Counted from the first letter of the stretch, positions 38,185 through 47,551 are shown. The stretch is 64,000 nucleotides of DNA from Butyrivibrio sp. INlla21 (GCF_900116875.1 NZ_FPCC01000003.1:62001-126000); one strand, 5' to 3'. Translations and numbers: made by a program. The notes: a model not told the origin generated them from the letters alone.

Positions 38185-38688
38185 TCAGTCTCTTGTAATT
38201 CCAAGTTTATTAAGAACGTCGCTCTGCTTCTTTTCCATAACAGCAGCTTCATCCTCTTCCATATGATCGTAGCCGCAAAGATGAAGCATACTGTGCGCTA
38301 CGAGAAAAGCAAATTCTCGCTTAAGGCTGTGTCCATACTCTAAAGCCTGCTCGCGAACTCTTTTTTCATTAATAACTATATCACCAAACATAATGCAATT
38401 TGTATCGGGATTAAAAAGGTCTACCCTTTGCTCTCCGTCTATCACGGAAAAATCGCCCGGCTCATCGTAGGAAACGTTCGGAAAAGAAAGAACATCTGTC
38501 GGTCTGTCTATATCTCTGAAATCCCTGTTCATTTCCCTGATGCCTTCATCATCGGTAATCGTAAGGCTTATCTCTACGTCGTGTTCGCAGCCCTCTTCCT
38601 TAAGGACCTCCGCAGCAACAGTTTTGGCAACCTCTTCTATATCAAAGTCAAACTCGGCGTTCACCTCATTCTCAACGTAAAAAGTCAT
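38185..38688 (-). CDS. ybeY: Endoribonuclease YbeY
   Basis: About 167 residues from the ATG at 38688, after AAGGAG at ten bases. A longer reading from 38751 would run far into the previous gene. YbeY is the zinc-dependent rRNA maturation enzyme. The metal motif is HSMLHLCGYDH (HxxxHxxxxxH), with the family segment MNRDFRDIDRPTDVLSFP upstream. It overlaps the 7TM-HD gene by 17 bases. The order phoH, 7TM-HD, ybeY is the classic Firmicute arrangement. Confidence 0.95.
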   Translation of the reverse strand: MTFYVENEVNAEFDFDIEEVAKTVAAEVLKEEGCEHDVEISLTITDDEGIREMNRDFRDIDRPTDVLSFPNVSYDEPGDFSVIDGEQRVDLFNPDTNCIMFGDIVINEKRVREQALEYGHSLKREFAFLVAHSMLHLCGYDHMEEDEAAVMEKKQSDVLNKLGITRD

Positions 38689-39883
38689 AGTAGAGTTTCT
38701 CCTTCTTAAGTATCTTTCCGATCTCGTCAAACTCTCTGAACGTAACGTCAAAGTCCTTTAGCTTACCTTCGCTCATCTTTTTTTCCAATACCGAATCAAT
38801 GAGCTTATCGTAATCTATCTTGATGTCTTTATCTTTCTTGATAAGGTACATGATCGAAGCAATAACGGTCTCGCTTAACATGACTGTGAGAGATTCCTTG
38901 GATTTAACGTTTCCTTTTTGAGGTTCCGTGTACTCATGAAGAAGCTCGATCGCTTCCGTAGGGAAATTGTTTTCCTCATAATAGTGCTTGATCTCATCCC
39001 ACTTAAGCTTTCCTTCAGGAGCACCTATCCTGTGATAATATGAACAGGTCTTGGCAGCTCTTGCGTTAAACGAAAGCCCCATCGCTATACGCTCGGCAAG
39101 GTAGGCCGTATGAATCGCCCTGAAGTATTCATCCTTATCTTTTTCCTTTAAGGATACAAGAAGCGGAAACTCAGGATCATTGATCTCCATATACATATCA
39201 TTGGATTTTCTTATTACATACACCCCGAATAGATTCAGGAAAAGAAGTAAGAAAATAAGATTGATCATCAGATTGATGAACGGTGCAACAAAAAGATTAA
39301 ACGAAAGCGTCCTGTTAAGGAACAAAATATTGAAAGCGATAAGAAGTACCGCCTGCATAAAGAGCGAAACAAAGGTCGGAAGTCCGATCGAACTGTTTTC
39401 CTTAAGATCCCTGAACATTGCAATGGCAACTACTCCGGCAAGAACATACATAAACAGTTCGCTGCATCCGCCGCTTTCCTCAAGCATAACCGAAAGGCAA
39501 ACAAAAAAAGTTCCGGTTATAAGTCCGATCTCCGTATTGGATAAAAGAGAAAGTATTACAAAGAAAGCCAGATAAGGCCAGAACATATTCGGTACAAGTG
39601 AAAGAACAAGCGAAAGCAAAAGGCCGATTATATAAGCCAGAACAAATCTGTTTCTCTGATCGTAGTTATCGTAAAAAAAGCCTTCTCTTCCCCTTGAAGA
39701 AGCATCAAGAAGCATGAATATCACAGTTCCGCTCATCATTAGAGAAACAACAGTGTTTCTTATTATCGCTTCGATGCTCTTATCGGTAAAATATGAAAAT
39801 GCAAATACAAAAATGCCCGTAAGAAAAAACATTACAGAATATAAAAGCTTGATCTTCTTAGCAGTTGAATTCTCATTTGCCAT
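38672..39883 (-). CDS. Degenerate 7TM-HD protein (PgpH-like)
   Basis: About 403 residues from the ATG at 39883, which overlaps the end of phoH by 11 bases and follows a GGAGAG site. Seven or so membrane helices span about 12-225. A cytosolic domain then begins INDPEFPLL, the segment that introduces the HD domain of PgpH, the c-di-AMP phosphodiesterase. The HD-domain His-Asp pair is lost: the HDIG motif reads HRIG at about 284-287, and later metal His residues are missing. The large extracellular domain of PgpH between helix 1 and the other helices is absent, since the protein is about 400 rather than about 700 residues. Its place between phoH and ybeY matches pgpH/yqfF. It is best seen as a non-catalytic derivative; whether it binds nucleotide is unknown. 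Confidence 0.8.
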   Translation of the reverse strand: MANENSTAKKIKLLYSVMFFLTGIFVFAFSYFTDKSIEAIIRNTVVSLMMSGTVIFMLLDASSRGREGFFYDNYDQRNRFVLAYIIGLLLSLVLSLVPNMFWPYLAFFVILSLLSNTEIGLITGTFFVCLSVMLEESGGCSELFMYVLAGVVAIAMFRDLKENSSIGLPTFVSLFMQAVLLIAFNILFLNRTLSFNLFVAPFINLMINLIFLLLFLNLFGVYVIRKSNDMYMEINDPEFPLLVSLKEKDKDEYFRAIHTAYLAERIAMGLSFNARAAKTCSYYHRIGAPEGKLKWDEIKHYYEENNFPTEAIELLHEYTEPQKGNVKSKESLTVMLSETVIASIMYLIKKDKDIKIDYDKLIDSVLEKKMSEGKLKDFDVTFREFDEIGKILKKEKLYYDFLR

Positions 39884-40922
39884 TCTTTGAACGTCTCTCC
39901 ATCTTTTGTATTTCTTTCTTGGTCTTCTTATTGGCTGACTTTTTCTCAAAGTCTTCGTATGCTTTTACAATCTTCTGAACAAGCGGATGTCTTACAACGT
40001 CGCTGCTGGTCAGCTTACAAAATGCGATATCGTCTATGGTCTTAAGTACACTCTGGGCAACATCAAGTCCGCTTCTTACATCGGCGGAAAGATCCTTCTG
40101 CGTCTCATCTCCGGTAATGATCACTTTGGAGCCAAAACCGATTCTGGTAAGGAACATCTTCATCTGTGCAGGTGTTGTGTTCTGAGCTTCATCAAGAATA
40201 ATAAATGCGTTATCCAGTGTTCTTCCTCTCATATATGCAAGAGGTGCAACCTCAATAAGTCCCTTCTCCATATTCTTGATAAAGTTCTCTGTTCCCATTA
40301 TCTGATACAGCGCATCATATAAAGGTCTTAAATAAGGATCGACCTTACTCTGAAGGTCACCGGGAAGAAATCCCAGCTTTTCTCCCGCTTCAATAGCAGG
40401 TCTCGTAAGAATGATCCTGCTTACTTCTTCTCTCTGAAATGCGGTTATAGCCATAGCCATGGCAAGGTAAGTCTTACCTGTACCGGCAGGACCGATACCG
40501 AAGACGATCATCTTATTTCTGATCGCATCGATATATTTCTTTTGCCCGAGAGTCTTGGGCTTTATAGGTTTTCCCGAAATGGTATGACAGATAATATCCC
40601 TGTCTATGTCAGCAAGGACATTGCTGTTATCAGCTTCCGGATTATTCTTTTTTTCTTCGTCATCCTTTAAAAGAATTGCATAATCAACGCTCTGCTCCTC
40701 AATGTCAGAGCCGCGTCTTGAAAGCTGCACAAGCTCTCTTATTATCTCGGATGCCTTCTGAGCGCCCTCTTTATCTCCGATAATATGTAGCTCACCGTTT
40801 CGATCGATTATCTCGACATGAAGGCTGTCCTCGATCTTTCTGATATAGCTGTCGTTGCCTCCGAATATATTGCGCTCGTCTTCAGCTGTAAGCGCCAGGC
40901 TAAGTTCTGTAATCTCACTCAT
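39873..40922 (-). CDS. phoH: PhoH family ATPase (YbeZ)
   Basis: 349 residues. A KH-like N-terminal region (about 15-75, IRKIEDSLHVEIIDRNGE and the following DKEGAQKA) precedes a P-loop ATPase with GPAGTGKTYLAMAMA (about 143) and the Walker B-like FIILDEAQNTTPAQMKMFLTRIG. The C-terminal part carries RSGLDVAQSVL. YbeZ is the ATPase partner of YbeY in rRNA processing. It overlaps rlmH by four bases (ATGA) with no separate ribosome site, so it is translated by coupling. Confidence 0.95.
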   Translation of the reverse strand: MSEITELSLALTAEDERNIFGGNDSYIRKIEDSLHVEIIDRNGELHIIGDKEGAQKASEIIRELVQLSRRGSDIEEQSVDYAILLKDDEEKKNNPEADNSNVLADIDRDIICHTISGKPIKPKTLGQKKYIDAIRNKMIVFGIGPAGTGKTYLAMAMAITAFQREEVSRIILTRPAIEAGEKLGFLPGDLQSKVDPYLRPLYDALYQIMGTENFIKNMEKGLIEVAPLAYMRGRTLDNAFIILDEAQNTTPAQMKMFLTRIGFGSKVIITGDETQKDLSADVRSGLDVAQSVLKTIDDIAFCKLTSSDVVRHPLVQKIVKAYEDFEKKSANKKTKKEIQKMERRSKNGK

Positions 40923-41401
40923 TTATGGTATGGTTCTCCGCTTATAATTTTATAACCCCTGTAGATCTGCTCCAAAAGCACTACTCTCATCATCTGATGA
41001 GGAAACGTCATATCCGAAAAGCTTATCTGCGAATCGGCTCTATTAAGTACCTCGTCAGAAAGTCCGAGCGATCCTCCGATAACGAATTGAATACGACTGA
41101 CACCTCTTACTCCCAAGTCATTTATAAATTCGGAAAAAGACTCTGAGCTGTGTTTTTTACCTTTGATAGCAAGCGCACAAACATGGGCTTTATCATCAAT
41201 ATTTTTAAGGATTCTCTCTCCCTCTTTTTGCTTGATCTGCTCTTCTATAGCAGGCGGAGCATTATCGGGAGTCTTTTCATCCGGAACTTCTATGATATTA
41301 AGCTTACAATACCTTGAAAGTCTCTTGGAGTATTCAGCGATAGCATCATTCCAGTATTTCTCTTTGATCTTACCGACGCATATTATATCTACAGAGCTCA
41401 A
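40919..41401 (-). CDS. rlmH: 23S rRNA pseudouridine-1915 N3-methyltransferase
   Basis: 160 residues, exact family size, a SPOUT methyltransferase. The knotted SAM site is in FVIGGSLGLSDEV, and the C-terminal FPHQMMRVVLLEQIYRGYKI and PYHK are diagnostic. The start is TTG, five bases after AAGGAG. It overlaps phoH by four bases. Neighbouring phoH and ybeY form a ribosome-maturation group. Confidence 0.96.
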   Translation of the reverse strand: MSSVDIICVGKIKEKYWNDAIAEYSKRLSRYCKLNIIEVPDEKTPDNAPPAIEEQIKQKEGERILKNIDDKAHVCALAIKGKKHSSESFSEFINDLGVRGVSRIQFVIGGSLGLSDEVLNRADSQISFSDMTFPHQMMRVVLLEQIYRGYKIISGEPYHK

Positions 41402-41412
41402 TAATTCTCCTT

Positions 41413-42465
41413 TTAGTTTGCGGCATTTCCGCCTGTGATGATACCTCTGATAAGATTCTCTTCAATTTCCTTATCGGTCATGTATAGATGTGTATCATCA
41501 TTACCTTTAAGTGACATAACGGGATATCTTCCTGTTTTATCCTTGGAAGCATGCGCAGGACTGTTAAACTTTCCTTCAGTACATGTTCCGACCCACTCAT
41601 CGGTATGTTCGGACTTATCTAGGGTAATAATATACATTTCCTTGTCATAATAAGAATCCTTGAAAGAACCTATCGCATTTTGAATATAGACATCTGCAGT
41701 GTTCATTCTACTTGTGTCATAGTCATAGTGCTCCTGACCTTTTCCGTTCGGACGATCCTCAGCCCACTCGCCGGAATAAGTGTGCTCGGTTACGACATTG
41801 CCGGAATATGAAGGATAAAAGCAGATCCATGAACCGCTTCCGCTTCTCTTTCCGTCCTTGAACTCACCGAAGTAATACTGATCGTTGGCATATACCGCAA
41901 GACCTTTTCCTTCAGGTTTACCGTCTTTATTCTTTTCACCGTAATAATAAAAGTCGTAGCTTCCGTTAAGAGCATAAGACATCGCTTCATATCTTTCGAG
42001 ATGAGCGAGTTCTCTTACGGCGTTCATATTATTCTTAGCCCAGTAATCGTGCATTTCCTTAAGCTGAGCATCTCTGTCGTATTTAACCTTGCCATATTTA
42101 TCCTTAAGCTCGGCAGCATCTGCTCTGTAAAAGCACTTACCGGGTTCCTTATTTACTTTCTCGTTCTTTTCAATAACTGTTGATGATGAAACGCTCGAAT
42201 CGGCATTATCGGAAGAAGCCGCAGATGAAGCATCCTCTGAGCTATCAAAAGAACCTGGTGATACGCCCTGTGAGACAAGATTTGATGACTGATCATCGGA
42301 TGCTCCGCTGTTCGCATATTCCATGATATCGCTTGCAAGAAGCGCATCCTCGCTATTCTTATCAACCTTTTTACCTGATATTGCAATATAAGCTATCAAT
42401 ATCAATAATATAACGGCGATAACTCCTGCCGTTATTGCTACTCTCATTTTTTCTTTGTTATCCAT
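41413..42465 (-). CDS. Membrane-anchored MORN-repeat protein
   Basis: 350 residues. One N-terminal helix (about 8-29) is followed by a Ser/Asp-rich linker (about 32-105) with no fold recognisable. Two or three MORN-like repeats lie between about 170 and 250: YYGEKNKDGKPEGKGLAVY, YYFGEFKDGKRSGSGSW and YSGEWAEDRPNGKGQ. MORN repeats occur in membrane-associated scaffolds, but bacterial roles are poorly known. It is the first gene before rlmH-phoH-ybeY with its own promoter. A role at the membrane is inferred only. Confidence 0.75.
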   Translation of the reverse strand: MDNKEKMRVAITAGVIAVILLILIAYIAISGKKVDKNSEDALLASDIMEYANSGASDDQSSNLVSQGVSPGSFDSSEDASSAASSDNADSSVSSSTVIEKNEKVNKEPGKCFYRADAAELKDKYGKVKYDRDAQLKEMHDYWAKNNMNAVRELAHLERYEAMSYALNGSYDFYYYGEKNKDGKPEGKGLAVYANDQYYFGEFKDGKRSGSGSWICFYPSYSGNVVTEHTYSGEWAEDRPNGKGQEHYDYDTSRMNTADVYIQNAIGSFKDSYYDKEMYIITLDKSEHTDEWVGTCTEGKFNSPAHASKDKTGRYPVMSLKGNDDTHLYMTDKEIEENLIRGIITGGNAAN

Positions 42466-42503
42466 AATATTTCTCTTCCCCTTTTTTTCATACTACAACG
42501 CTC

Positions 42504-42513
42504 ATTATACCAC
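42504..42513 (-). promoter_or_regulatory. Extended -10 promoter for the MORN-rlmH-phoH-ybeY unit
   Basis: The minus strand has TGGTATAAT (TGnTATAAT) about 40 bases before the MORN start. The matching -35 is weak, as expected for extended -10 promoters. Confidence 0.65.
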
Positions 42514-42556
42514 AATTCCAAGCACGAAGAATACTACAATTCTTAGCTTCAGATAC

Positions 42557-42582
42557 AAAAAAGGGTCACGCGAACGTGACCC
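42557..42582 (-). terminator. Terminator of ilvE
   Basis: GGGTCACG and CGTGACCC around TTCG, then TTTTTTG on the minus strand, 28 bases past the ilvE stop. This and the promoter at 42504-42513 fill the gap between ilvE and the MORN gene. Confidence 0.9.
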
Positions 42583-42609
42583 TTAATAACCATTATTTTA
42601 TTGCCGTGA

Positions 42610-43641
42610 TCAGCAGATTGTGTGGATCCATCCCTCGGGAGCTTCAACTGTACCCATCTGGATACCTGTGAGTGTATCGTAAAGCTTCTTGATAACAGGT
42701 CCCATCTCATCCATTCCGCTTGCGAAGCAGATTTCCTTGCCGTGATCGTTGATCTTTCCGACAGGGCTGATAACAGCAGCTGTTCCGCAAAGTCCCATCT
42801 CAACAAAGTTCTCAACCTCTGAAAGCTTAACGGGTCTCTCCTCAACATTGAGTCCAAGGATATCTCTTGCAACCTGTACAAGTGATCTTCTTGTGATTGA
42901 AGGAAGGATTGAATCTGTATGTGACTTAGGAACTACAAGTCCGCCCTCTTTTGTAACGAAGATGATGTTTGCTCCGCCTGTCTCTTCGATATATGTTCTG
43001 CTCTCGGCATCAAGATATACGTTCTCTGCAAAACCTTCGTTGTGTGCTGTAACGATAGCATGAAGGCTCATTGCGTAGTTAAGTCCGGCCTTGATATTAC
43101 CTGTTCCGTGCGGTGCTGCTCTGTCAAAATCACTGATCTTAACAACGATAGGCTTAGCGCCGCCCTTGAAGTAAGGTCCTACGGGAGTAACAAAGATTCT
43201 GAACTGATACTCATCTGCAGGCTTAACACCGATAACATTACCTGTAGCGAACATAACAGGTCTGATATAAAGTGTTGCACCGCTTCCGTAAGGGGGAACC
43301 CAATCCTTGTTGGCTTCAACAACCTTCTCAACTGCTTCTATAAATTTATCTTCAGGAAATGCAGGCATCTCAAGTCTCTTAGCTGAGTCTACCATTCTCT
43401 TGGCATTGAGATCGGGTCTGAAGGTTACGATCTTGCCATCCTCTGTCTCATAAGCTTTAAGTCCCTCGAAGCACTCCTGTGCGTAATGAAGAACACCGGC
43501 ATCCTCACTGAGTACGATTGTGTTGTCGCTTGTAATGACACCATCATCCCACTTGCCGTCTTTATAGTTGGAGACAAATCTCTTATCAGCAACCATATAA
43601 CTAAAACCAATATTTGCCCAATCCAAATTCTTCTTGCTCAT
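42610..43641 (-). CDS. ilvE: Branched-chain amino acid aminotransferase
   Basis: 343 residues, class IV PLP aminotransferase of the longer BCAT type. It transaminates the keto acids of leucine, isoleucine and valine. The PLP Lys lies in GTGNIKAGLNYAMS. Other signatures are LHYAQECFEGLKAY near the start and YIEETGGANIIFV. The ATG follows AAGGAGATGG. It stands alone with its own promoter and terminator. Confidence 0.96.
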   Translation of the reverse strand: MSKKNLDWANIGFSYMVADKRFVSNYKDGKWDDGVITSDNTIVLSEDAGVLHYAQECFEGLKAYETEDGKIVTFRPDLNAKRMVDSAKRLEMPAFPEDKFIEAVEKVVEANKDWVPPYGSGATLYIRPVMFATGNVIGVKPADEYQFRIFVTPVGPYFKGGAKPIVVKISDFDRAAPHGTGNIKAGLNYAMSLHAIVTAHNEGFAENVYLDAESRTYIEETGGANIIFVTKEGGLVVPKSHTDSILPSITRRSLVQVARDILGLNVEERPVKLSEVENFVEMGLCGTAAVISPVGKINDHGKEICFASGMDEMGPVIKKLYDTLTGIQMGTVEAPEGWIHTIC

Positions 43642-43693
43642 CTTTCTTCCATCTCCTTAGATTACTTTAGCACGTCAAAACACTAATGTTTAA

Positions 43694-43721
43694 ATTATAA
43701 CCCTTTATTTTCATGCGTCAA
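43694..43721 (-). promoter_or_regulatory. ilvE promoter
   Basis: TTGACG (complement of 43716-43721), a 16-base spacer and a perfect TATAAT (43694-43699), reading into ilvE. Transcription would start about 45 bases before the ATG, leaving no room for a T-box. Confidence 0.8.
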
Positions 43722-43741
43722 GTAAGCTATACGATTTTATA

Positions 43742-45133
43742 TCACTTATTTTTATCCGCCTTATTTTTAACGTTCTTGGCGGCACTTATCTTTTCTTTTA
43801 AATTGATACTAAAGATCTTCTTAAATGTTGATGTTTCTTTTCCTGCGTTAAATTTGGTATTATCGGGATTGCTAAGCGTCTTATATTCTTTATCTTCTAT
43901 ATAGGCAAGATCATAGTAATCCTTGGTGTTTGTACTGAGCCCCTTCTTTTCCAAAAGAATATTCGTAAGACGAGAAGCAAGCGCATAAATAACAGCGAAA
44001 ATAGGAACACCTATAAGCCATCCTACAATTCCCCACAGTCCGCCAAACAACATAATGGAAAAGATAACCCAAAAGCTTGAAAGTCCCGTGGAATTTCCAA
44101 GGATCATAGGCCCTAAGATATTGCCGTCAAACTGCTGAAGCACGATGACAAATATAAGGAATATCAAAGCCTGTATCGGATCAATGAGCACAAGCAGCAT
44201 CGCTCCCATGATTCCTCCGATGTAAGGGCCAAAGAAAGGAATAATGTTGGTAACACCTACAATAACCGAAATCAAAAGCGGATACTTAAGCTTAAGGACA
44301 AGACATCCTATGTAACAGATAACACCTATTACGAAGGAATCAACAAGCTTACCGCCTACAAAGCCCTCGAATGTATTGTTCACAAATCTGAAACCGCCGA
44401 TAAGTTCATTGGCAAAGTCTTCTCTGAAGATCGCATATGCAAGCTTCTTGCCGCTCGTTGTAAAGCGTTCCTTTGAAAGAAGCACATAGATTGCAACAAT
44501 AAATCCGACAACAAGATCAAGGATAACACCGAATACTGAAAAGAAGCTCTGTGAAGCAAACTTCATAATGATATTTACACTCGGCATCATCGGGATAAGC
44601 TGCTTGGAAATATAAGAGCTCAAGTTCTCATAATAAGTATCGAGCTGAGAATCGATAAACTTCTGAAGCTCGGGGTTATCGGCGAGATATTTGTTGGACT
44701 GCGTATCAATCTGATTGATATAAATAGGCATATTCCTTATGATCTCACGTAAACTCCTTATAAGCTCGGGGATAATGATCCTAAATAGCCCGTACATAAT
44801 AAAGAGAAAAATGATCATTGTGATCAAAACAGAAATATATCTTATATGCTTTCTCTTTTTCTTATCGGCTGTGCTCGCTCTGGATACGTCTATACCTCTC
44901 AATTTATAGATAGGCATAAGAATCTTCTCCTCGATGAACTCAAGGAGCGGAATAAGCACAAACGCGATAACTATACCGATTACAATGCCCGAAAGCGAAT
45001 CTAATATTGACGAAAAAGTTTTTACGATCGTCTTTCCGTCAAACAGCACATAATATGCAAGCATAAGTGCAATACACAAGCAAAATATGGTGATTGCCCA
45101 TGTGACCTGATTTTTCTCGGGTTTCATCTTCAT
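43742..45133 (-). CDS. AI-2E family (YtvI/PerM-type) membrane protein
   Basis: 463 residues. Two N-terminal helices are separated from further membrane spans by a basic loop. The conserved core is present with VLQQFDGNILGPMILG (about 330) and PYIGGIMGAML, typical of AI-2E/PerM transporters. Some are Na+/H+ antiporters, others are linked to AI-2 export, but function is seldom shown. The C-terminus ends in a Lys-rich tail of about 70 residues. It follows mrp by 17 bases and is probably cotranscribed. The start follows GGAG. Confidence 0.88.
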   Translation of the reverse strand: MKMKPEKNQVTWAITIFCLCIALMLAYYVLFDGKTIVKTFSSILDSLSGIVIGIVIAFVLIPLLEFIEEKILMPIYKLRGIDVSRASTADKKKRKHIRYISVLITMIIFLFIMYGLFRIIIPELIRSLREIIRNMPIYINQIDTQSNKYLADNPELQKFIDSQLDTYYENLSSYISKQLIPMMPSVNIIMKFASQSFFSVFGVILDLVVGFIVAIYVLLSKERFTTSGKKLAYAIFREDFANELIGGFRFVNNTFEGFVGGKLVDSFVIGVICYIGCLVLKLKYPLLISVIVGVTNIIPFFGPYIGGIMGAMLLVLIDPIQALIFLIFVIVLQQFDGNILGPMILGNSTGLSSFWVIFSIMLFGGLWGIVGWLIGVPIFAVIYALASRLTNILLEKKGLSTNTKDYYDLAYIEDKEYKTLSNPDNTKFNAGKETSTFKKIFSINLKEKISAAKNVKNKADKNK

Positions 45134-45150
45134 AATAATTACTCTCCTAT

Positions 45151-45969
45151 TTACTCTTTCATAGCGTCAAGAACATAAACAAGACTATCAAGATAATTCT
45201 CTTCTATATCTTCTATCTTACCAGAATCACATAATCCCGCAATCTTGGGATCGAGAGGGAGTCTTCCGAGAACGTCAATTCCCTTGGATGCGGCGTATGA
45301 ATCAAGCCCGCTGTCTCCAAAAATATTTATCATTTCTCCGCAGTGAGGACAGCTCATATAGCTCATGTTCTCAACTATTCCCAGCACAGGGATATTCATC
45401 ATGGTAGCCATATTTACAGCCTTCTCGACTATCATATTTACAAGCTCCTGAGGAGTTGAAACTACGATTATTCCGTCAACGGGAAGAGACTGGAACACCG
45501 TAAGCGGAACGTCACCTGTTCCGGGAGGCATATCAACAAACATATAATCAACATCGCCCCAGTTTACATCCGACCAGAACTGCTTAACGATTCCCGCAAT
45601 TACAGGTCCTCTCCATATAACGGGATCTGTCTCGTTGTCCATAAGCATATTAAGCGACATAACTTTAATGCCGTTCTTGGAATCAGCCGGCAAAAGACCT
45701 GTCTCATCCGCGTTCTTGGCCTGGCCTATGCCAAACATCTTAGGTATTGAAGGTCCTGTGATATCGGCATCCATGATCGCGCACTTATAACCTTTTTTAT
45801 TCATGTAAACGGCTGAAAGTCCTGTCACAAGGCTCTTTCCGACGCCGCCCTTTCCGCTCACTATACCTATAACCTTTTTAATATGAGAATGCTCAGATGG
45901 TTTAACCTTGAAATTATCTTCCATCTGCTTTTTGAAATCTTCGGGTTTCTTGCCGTGTCCGTTAGCCAT
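45151..45969 (-). CDS. Mrp/NBP35 family Fe-S carrier ATPase
   Basis: 272 residues. The deviant Walker A GKGGVGKS lies near residue 34, the D-loop in DADITGPSIPKMFG, and a C-terminal CPHC (CxxC) can hold a shared 4Fe-4S cluster at the dimer interface. ApbC/Mrp proteins load clusters onto apo-proteins. The N-terminal DUF59 domain of longer Mrp proteins is absent. The ATG follows CGGAGA. IlvD, LeuC and HemZ in this window are possible clients, but no direct link is shown. Confidence 0.93.
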   Translation of the reverse strand: MANGHGKKPEDFKKQMEDNFKVKPSEHSHIKKVIGIVSGKGGVGKSLVTGLSAVYMNKKGYKCAIMDADITGPSIPKMFGIGQAKNADETGLLPADSKNGIKVMSLNMLMDNETDPVIWRGPVIAGIVKQFWSDVNWGDVDYMFVDMPPGTGDVPLTVFQSLPVDGIIVVSTPQELVNMIVEKAVNMATMMNIPVLGIVENMSYMSCPHCGEMINIFGDSGLDSYAASKGIDVLGRLPLDPKIAGLCDSGKIEDIEENYLDSLVYVLDAMKE

Positions 45970-46004
45970 TATATGTCTCCGTTTCTGAATTTATTTTAGA
46001 ACAT

Positions 46005-46056
46005 AAAAGGAGTGCCTTTAGCATATATTATACTATGCAAAAAGACACATTCCTTA
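46005..46056 (-). terminator. Probable terminator after GT2, with an embedded -10 box
   Basis: AAGGAATGTGTC and GGCACTCCTTTT form an imperfect stem, enclosing a smaller GCATA/TATGC hairpin. The inner loop contains TATAAT, a likely -10 box for mrp. The structure is less clear than other terminators here. Confidence 0.45.
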
Positions 46057-46067
46057 TTACTTACATA

Positions 46068-47054
46068 TCAGCGCTTGTAGATATAATCGGATACTTCCAC
46101 ATCTTCATCGTCGCCGACATATGATTCGATTATAAATCTTGGTCTGTTCTTGGTCTCAAGATAAATCTTACCGATATACTCTCCGATTATACCGATCGAA
46201 GAAATTGTAAGACCACCGATAAACCAGACAGACATAACGATGGTTGTCCATCCGGGCTCATTGTGTCCCGTGAAATACCTTGCAAGTGAATAGATAAATA
46301 CAAGCAAAGTGATAAAAACGATCATAAAGCCAAGACCCGTGATCATCTTGATGGGCTTGGTGCTAAGGCTCGTGATTCCTTCAATCGCAAAGCTAAGCAT
46401 CTTCTTAAGAGGATACTTACTCTCACCCGCAAATCTCTCGGCTCTTTCGTAGTAAACTATATCTGACTTAAAGCCTAGCATTGGAACGATTCCTCTAAGG
46501 AAAAGATTAACCTCGCCAAACTCAGAAAGCGCAAAGAGCGCACGTCTGCTCAAAAGTCTGTAATCAGCATGATTAAAAACGGTTTTGGCTCCCATCGAGT
46601 CAATAAGCTTGTAATATGACTCGGCAGTAAATCTCTTAAAGAAAGTATCTGTTGCTCTCTTGGATCTTACTCCGTAAACAACATCACAGCCTTCGTTATT
46701 AAACTTATCAACCATGGCATCAATGGCATTTATATCATCCTGAAGATCGGCATCCATCGATATTGCCATGTCACATAAATCTTTTGCGGTCATAAGTCCC
46801 GCAAGCAGCGCATTCTGGTGTCCCATGTTTTTGGACAGATTGATACCCTGAAAAAGCTTATTCTCTTCATGAAGTTTTTTGATCATATTGAAGGTTTCAT
46901 CTTTTGAACCGTCATTAACAAATAAAACCCTACTATCCTCGTCGATTTTCCCATTTGCGATGAGACTTTCAAACTTCTCTTTAAGTCTCTTCGCAGTCTC
47001 GGGCAGAACTTCCTGTTCGTTATAACAAGGGATTACACAGAATAATCTGCTCAT
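46068..47054 (-). CDS. GT2 family glycosyltransferase (DPM1/GtrB-like)
   Basis: 328 residues. The N-terminal GT-A domain begins CVIPCYNEQEVLPE. It carries the NDG of VLFVNDGSKD and the DXD-like AISMDADLQDD (metal/sugar nucleotide). Two C-terminal helices (about 235-255 and 268-292) anchor it, as in polyprenyl-phosphate glycosyltransferases that supply GT-C enzymes. Its start overlaps the leuD stop by one base (TAATG) and follows GGAGGA. It could donate lipid-linked sugar to the GT39-like or YfhO proteins of this window, which is an inference from family roles. Confidence 0.9.
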   Translation of the reverse strand: MSRLFCVIPCYNEQEVLPETAKRLKEKFESLIANGKIDEDSRVLFVNDGSKDETFNMIKKLHEENKLFQGINLSKNMGHQNALLAGLMTAKDLCDMAISMDADLQDDINAIDAMVDKFNNEGCDVVYGVRSKRATDTFFKRFTAESYYKLIDSMGAKTVFNHADYRLLSRRALFALSEFGEVNLFLRGIVPMLGFKSDIVYYERAERFAGESKYPLKKMLSFAIEGITSLSTKPIKMITGLGFMIVFITLLVFIYSLARYFTGHNEPGWTTIVMSVWFIGGLTISSIGIIGEYIGKIYLETKNRPRFIIESYVGDDEDVEVSDYIYKR

Positions 47055-47551
47055 TACTTATCCTCCGATGAGTTAATGTAATTGATAAGACCTTCGGAAT
47101 CGATTATCTTCTGCATAAAAGGAGGGAATGCCTGTCCTTTAAATGTCTTTCCGGTTGTTTCATCGGTGATAAGGCCGGAATCGAAATCGATGCTTACAAC
47201 ATCACCGTTTGAAATAGCATCAGCAGCTTCCTCACACTCAATGATGGGAAGTCCGATATTGATCGAATTCCTGTAAAAGATTCTTGCAAAGCTCTTTGCG
47301 ATAACGCAAGAAACACCTGCAGCCTTGATTGAAATAGGCGCATGCTCTCTTGATGAACCGCAGCCGAAATTCTTCTCGGCAACAATGATATCGCCCTTCT
47401 TAACGTTCTTGGTAAAATCCTTATCTATATCTTCCATGCAATGCTTGGCAAGCTCTTCTCCGGTAGTGCTGTTGAGATATCTTGCGGGGATGATAACATC
47501 CGTATCCACATTGTCACCATATTTAAAAACTGTACCTTTAGCAGCTTTCAT
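47054..47551 (-). CDS. leuD: 3-Isopropylmalate dehydratase small subunit
   Basis: 165 residues, the short LeuD form typical of anaerobes. LeuCD isomerises 2- to 3-isopropylmalate. The N-terminus has [16 protein letters not shown], then [16 protein letters not shown], the swivel-domain signature. It follows leuC by 27 bases and overlaps GT2 by one base. Confidence 0.96.
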   Translation of the reverse strand: MKAAKGTVFKYGDNVDTDVIIPARYLNSTTGEELAKHCMEDIDKDFTKNVKKGDIIVAEKNFGCGSSREHAPISIKAAGVSCVIAKSFARIFYRNSINIGLPIIECEEAADAISNGDVVSIDFDSGLITDETTGKTFKGQAFPPFMQKIIDSEGLINYINSSEDK

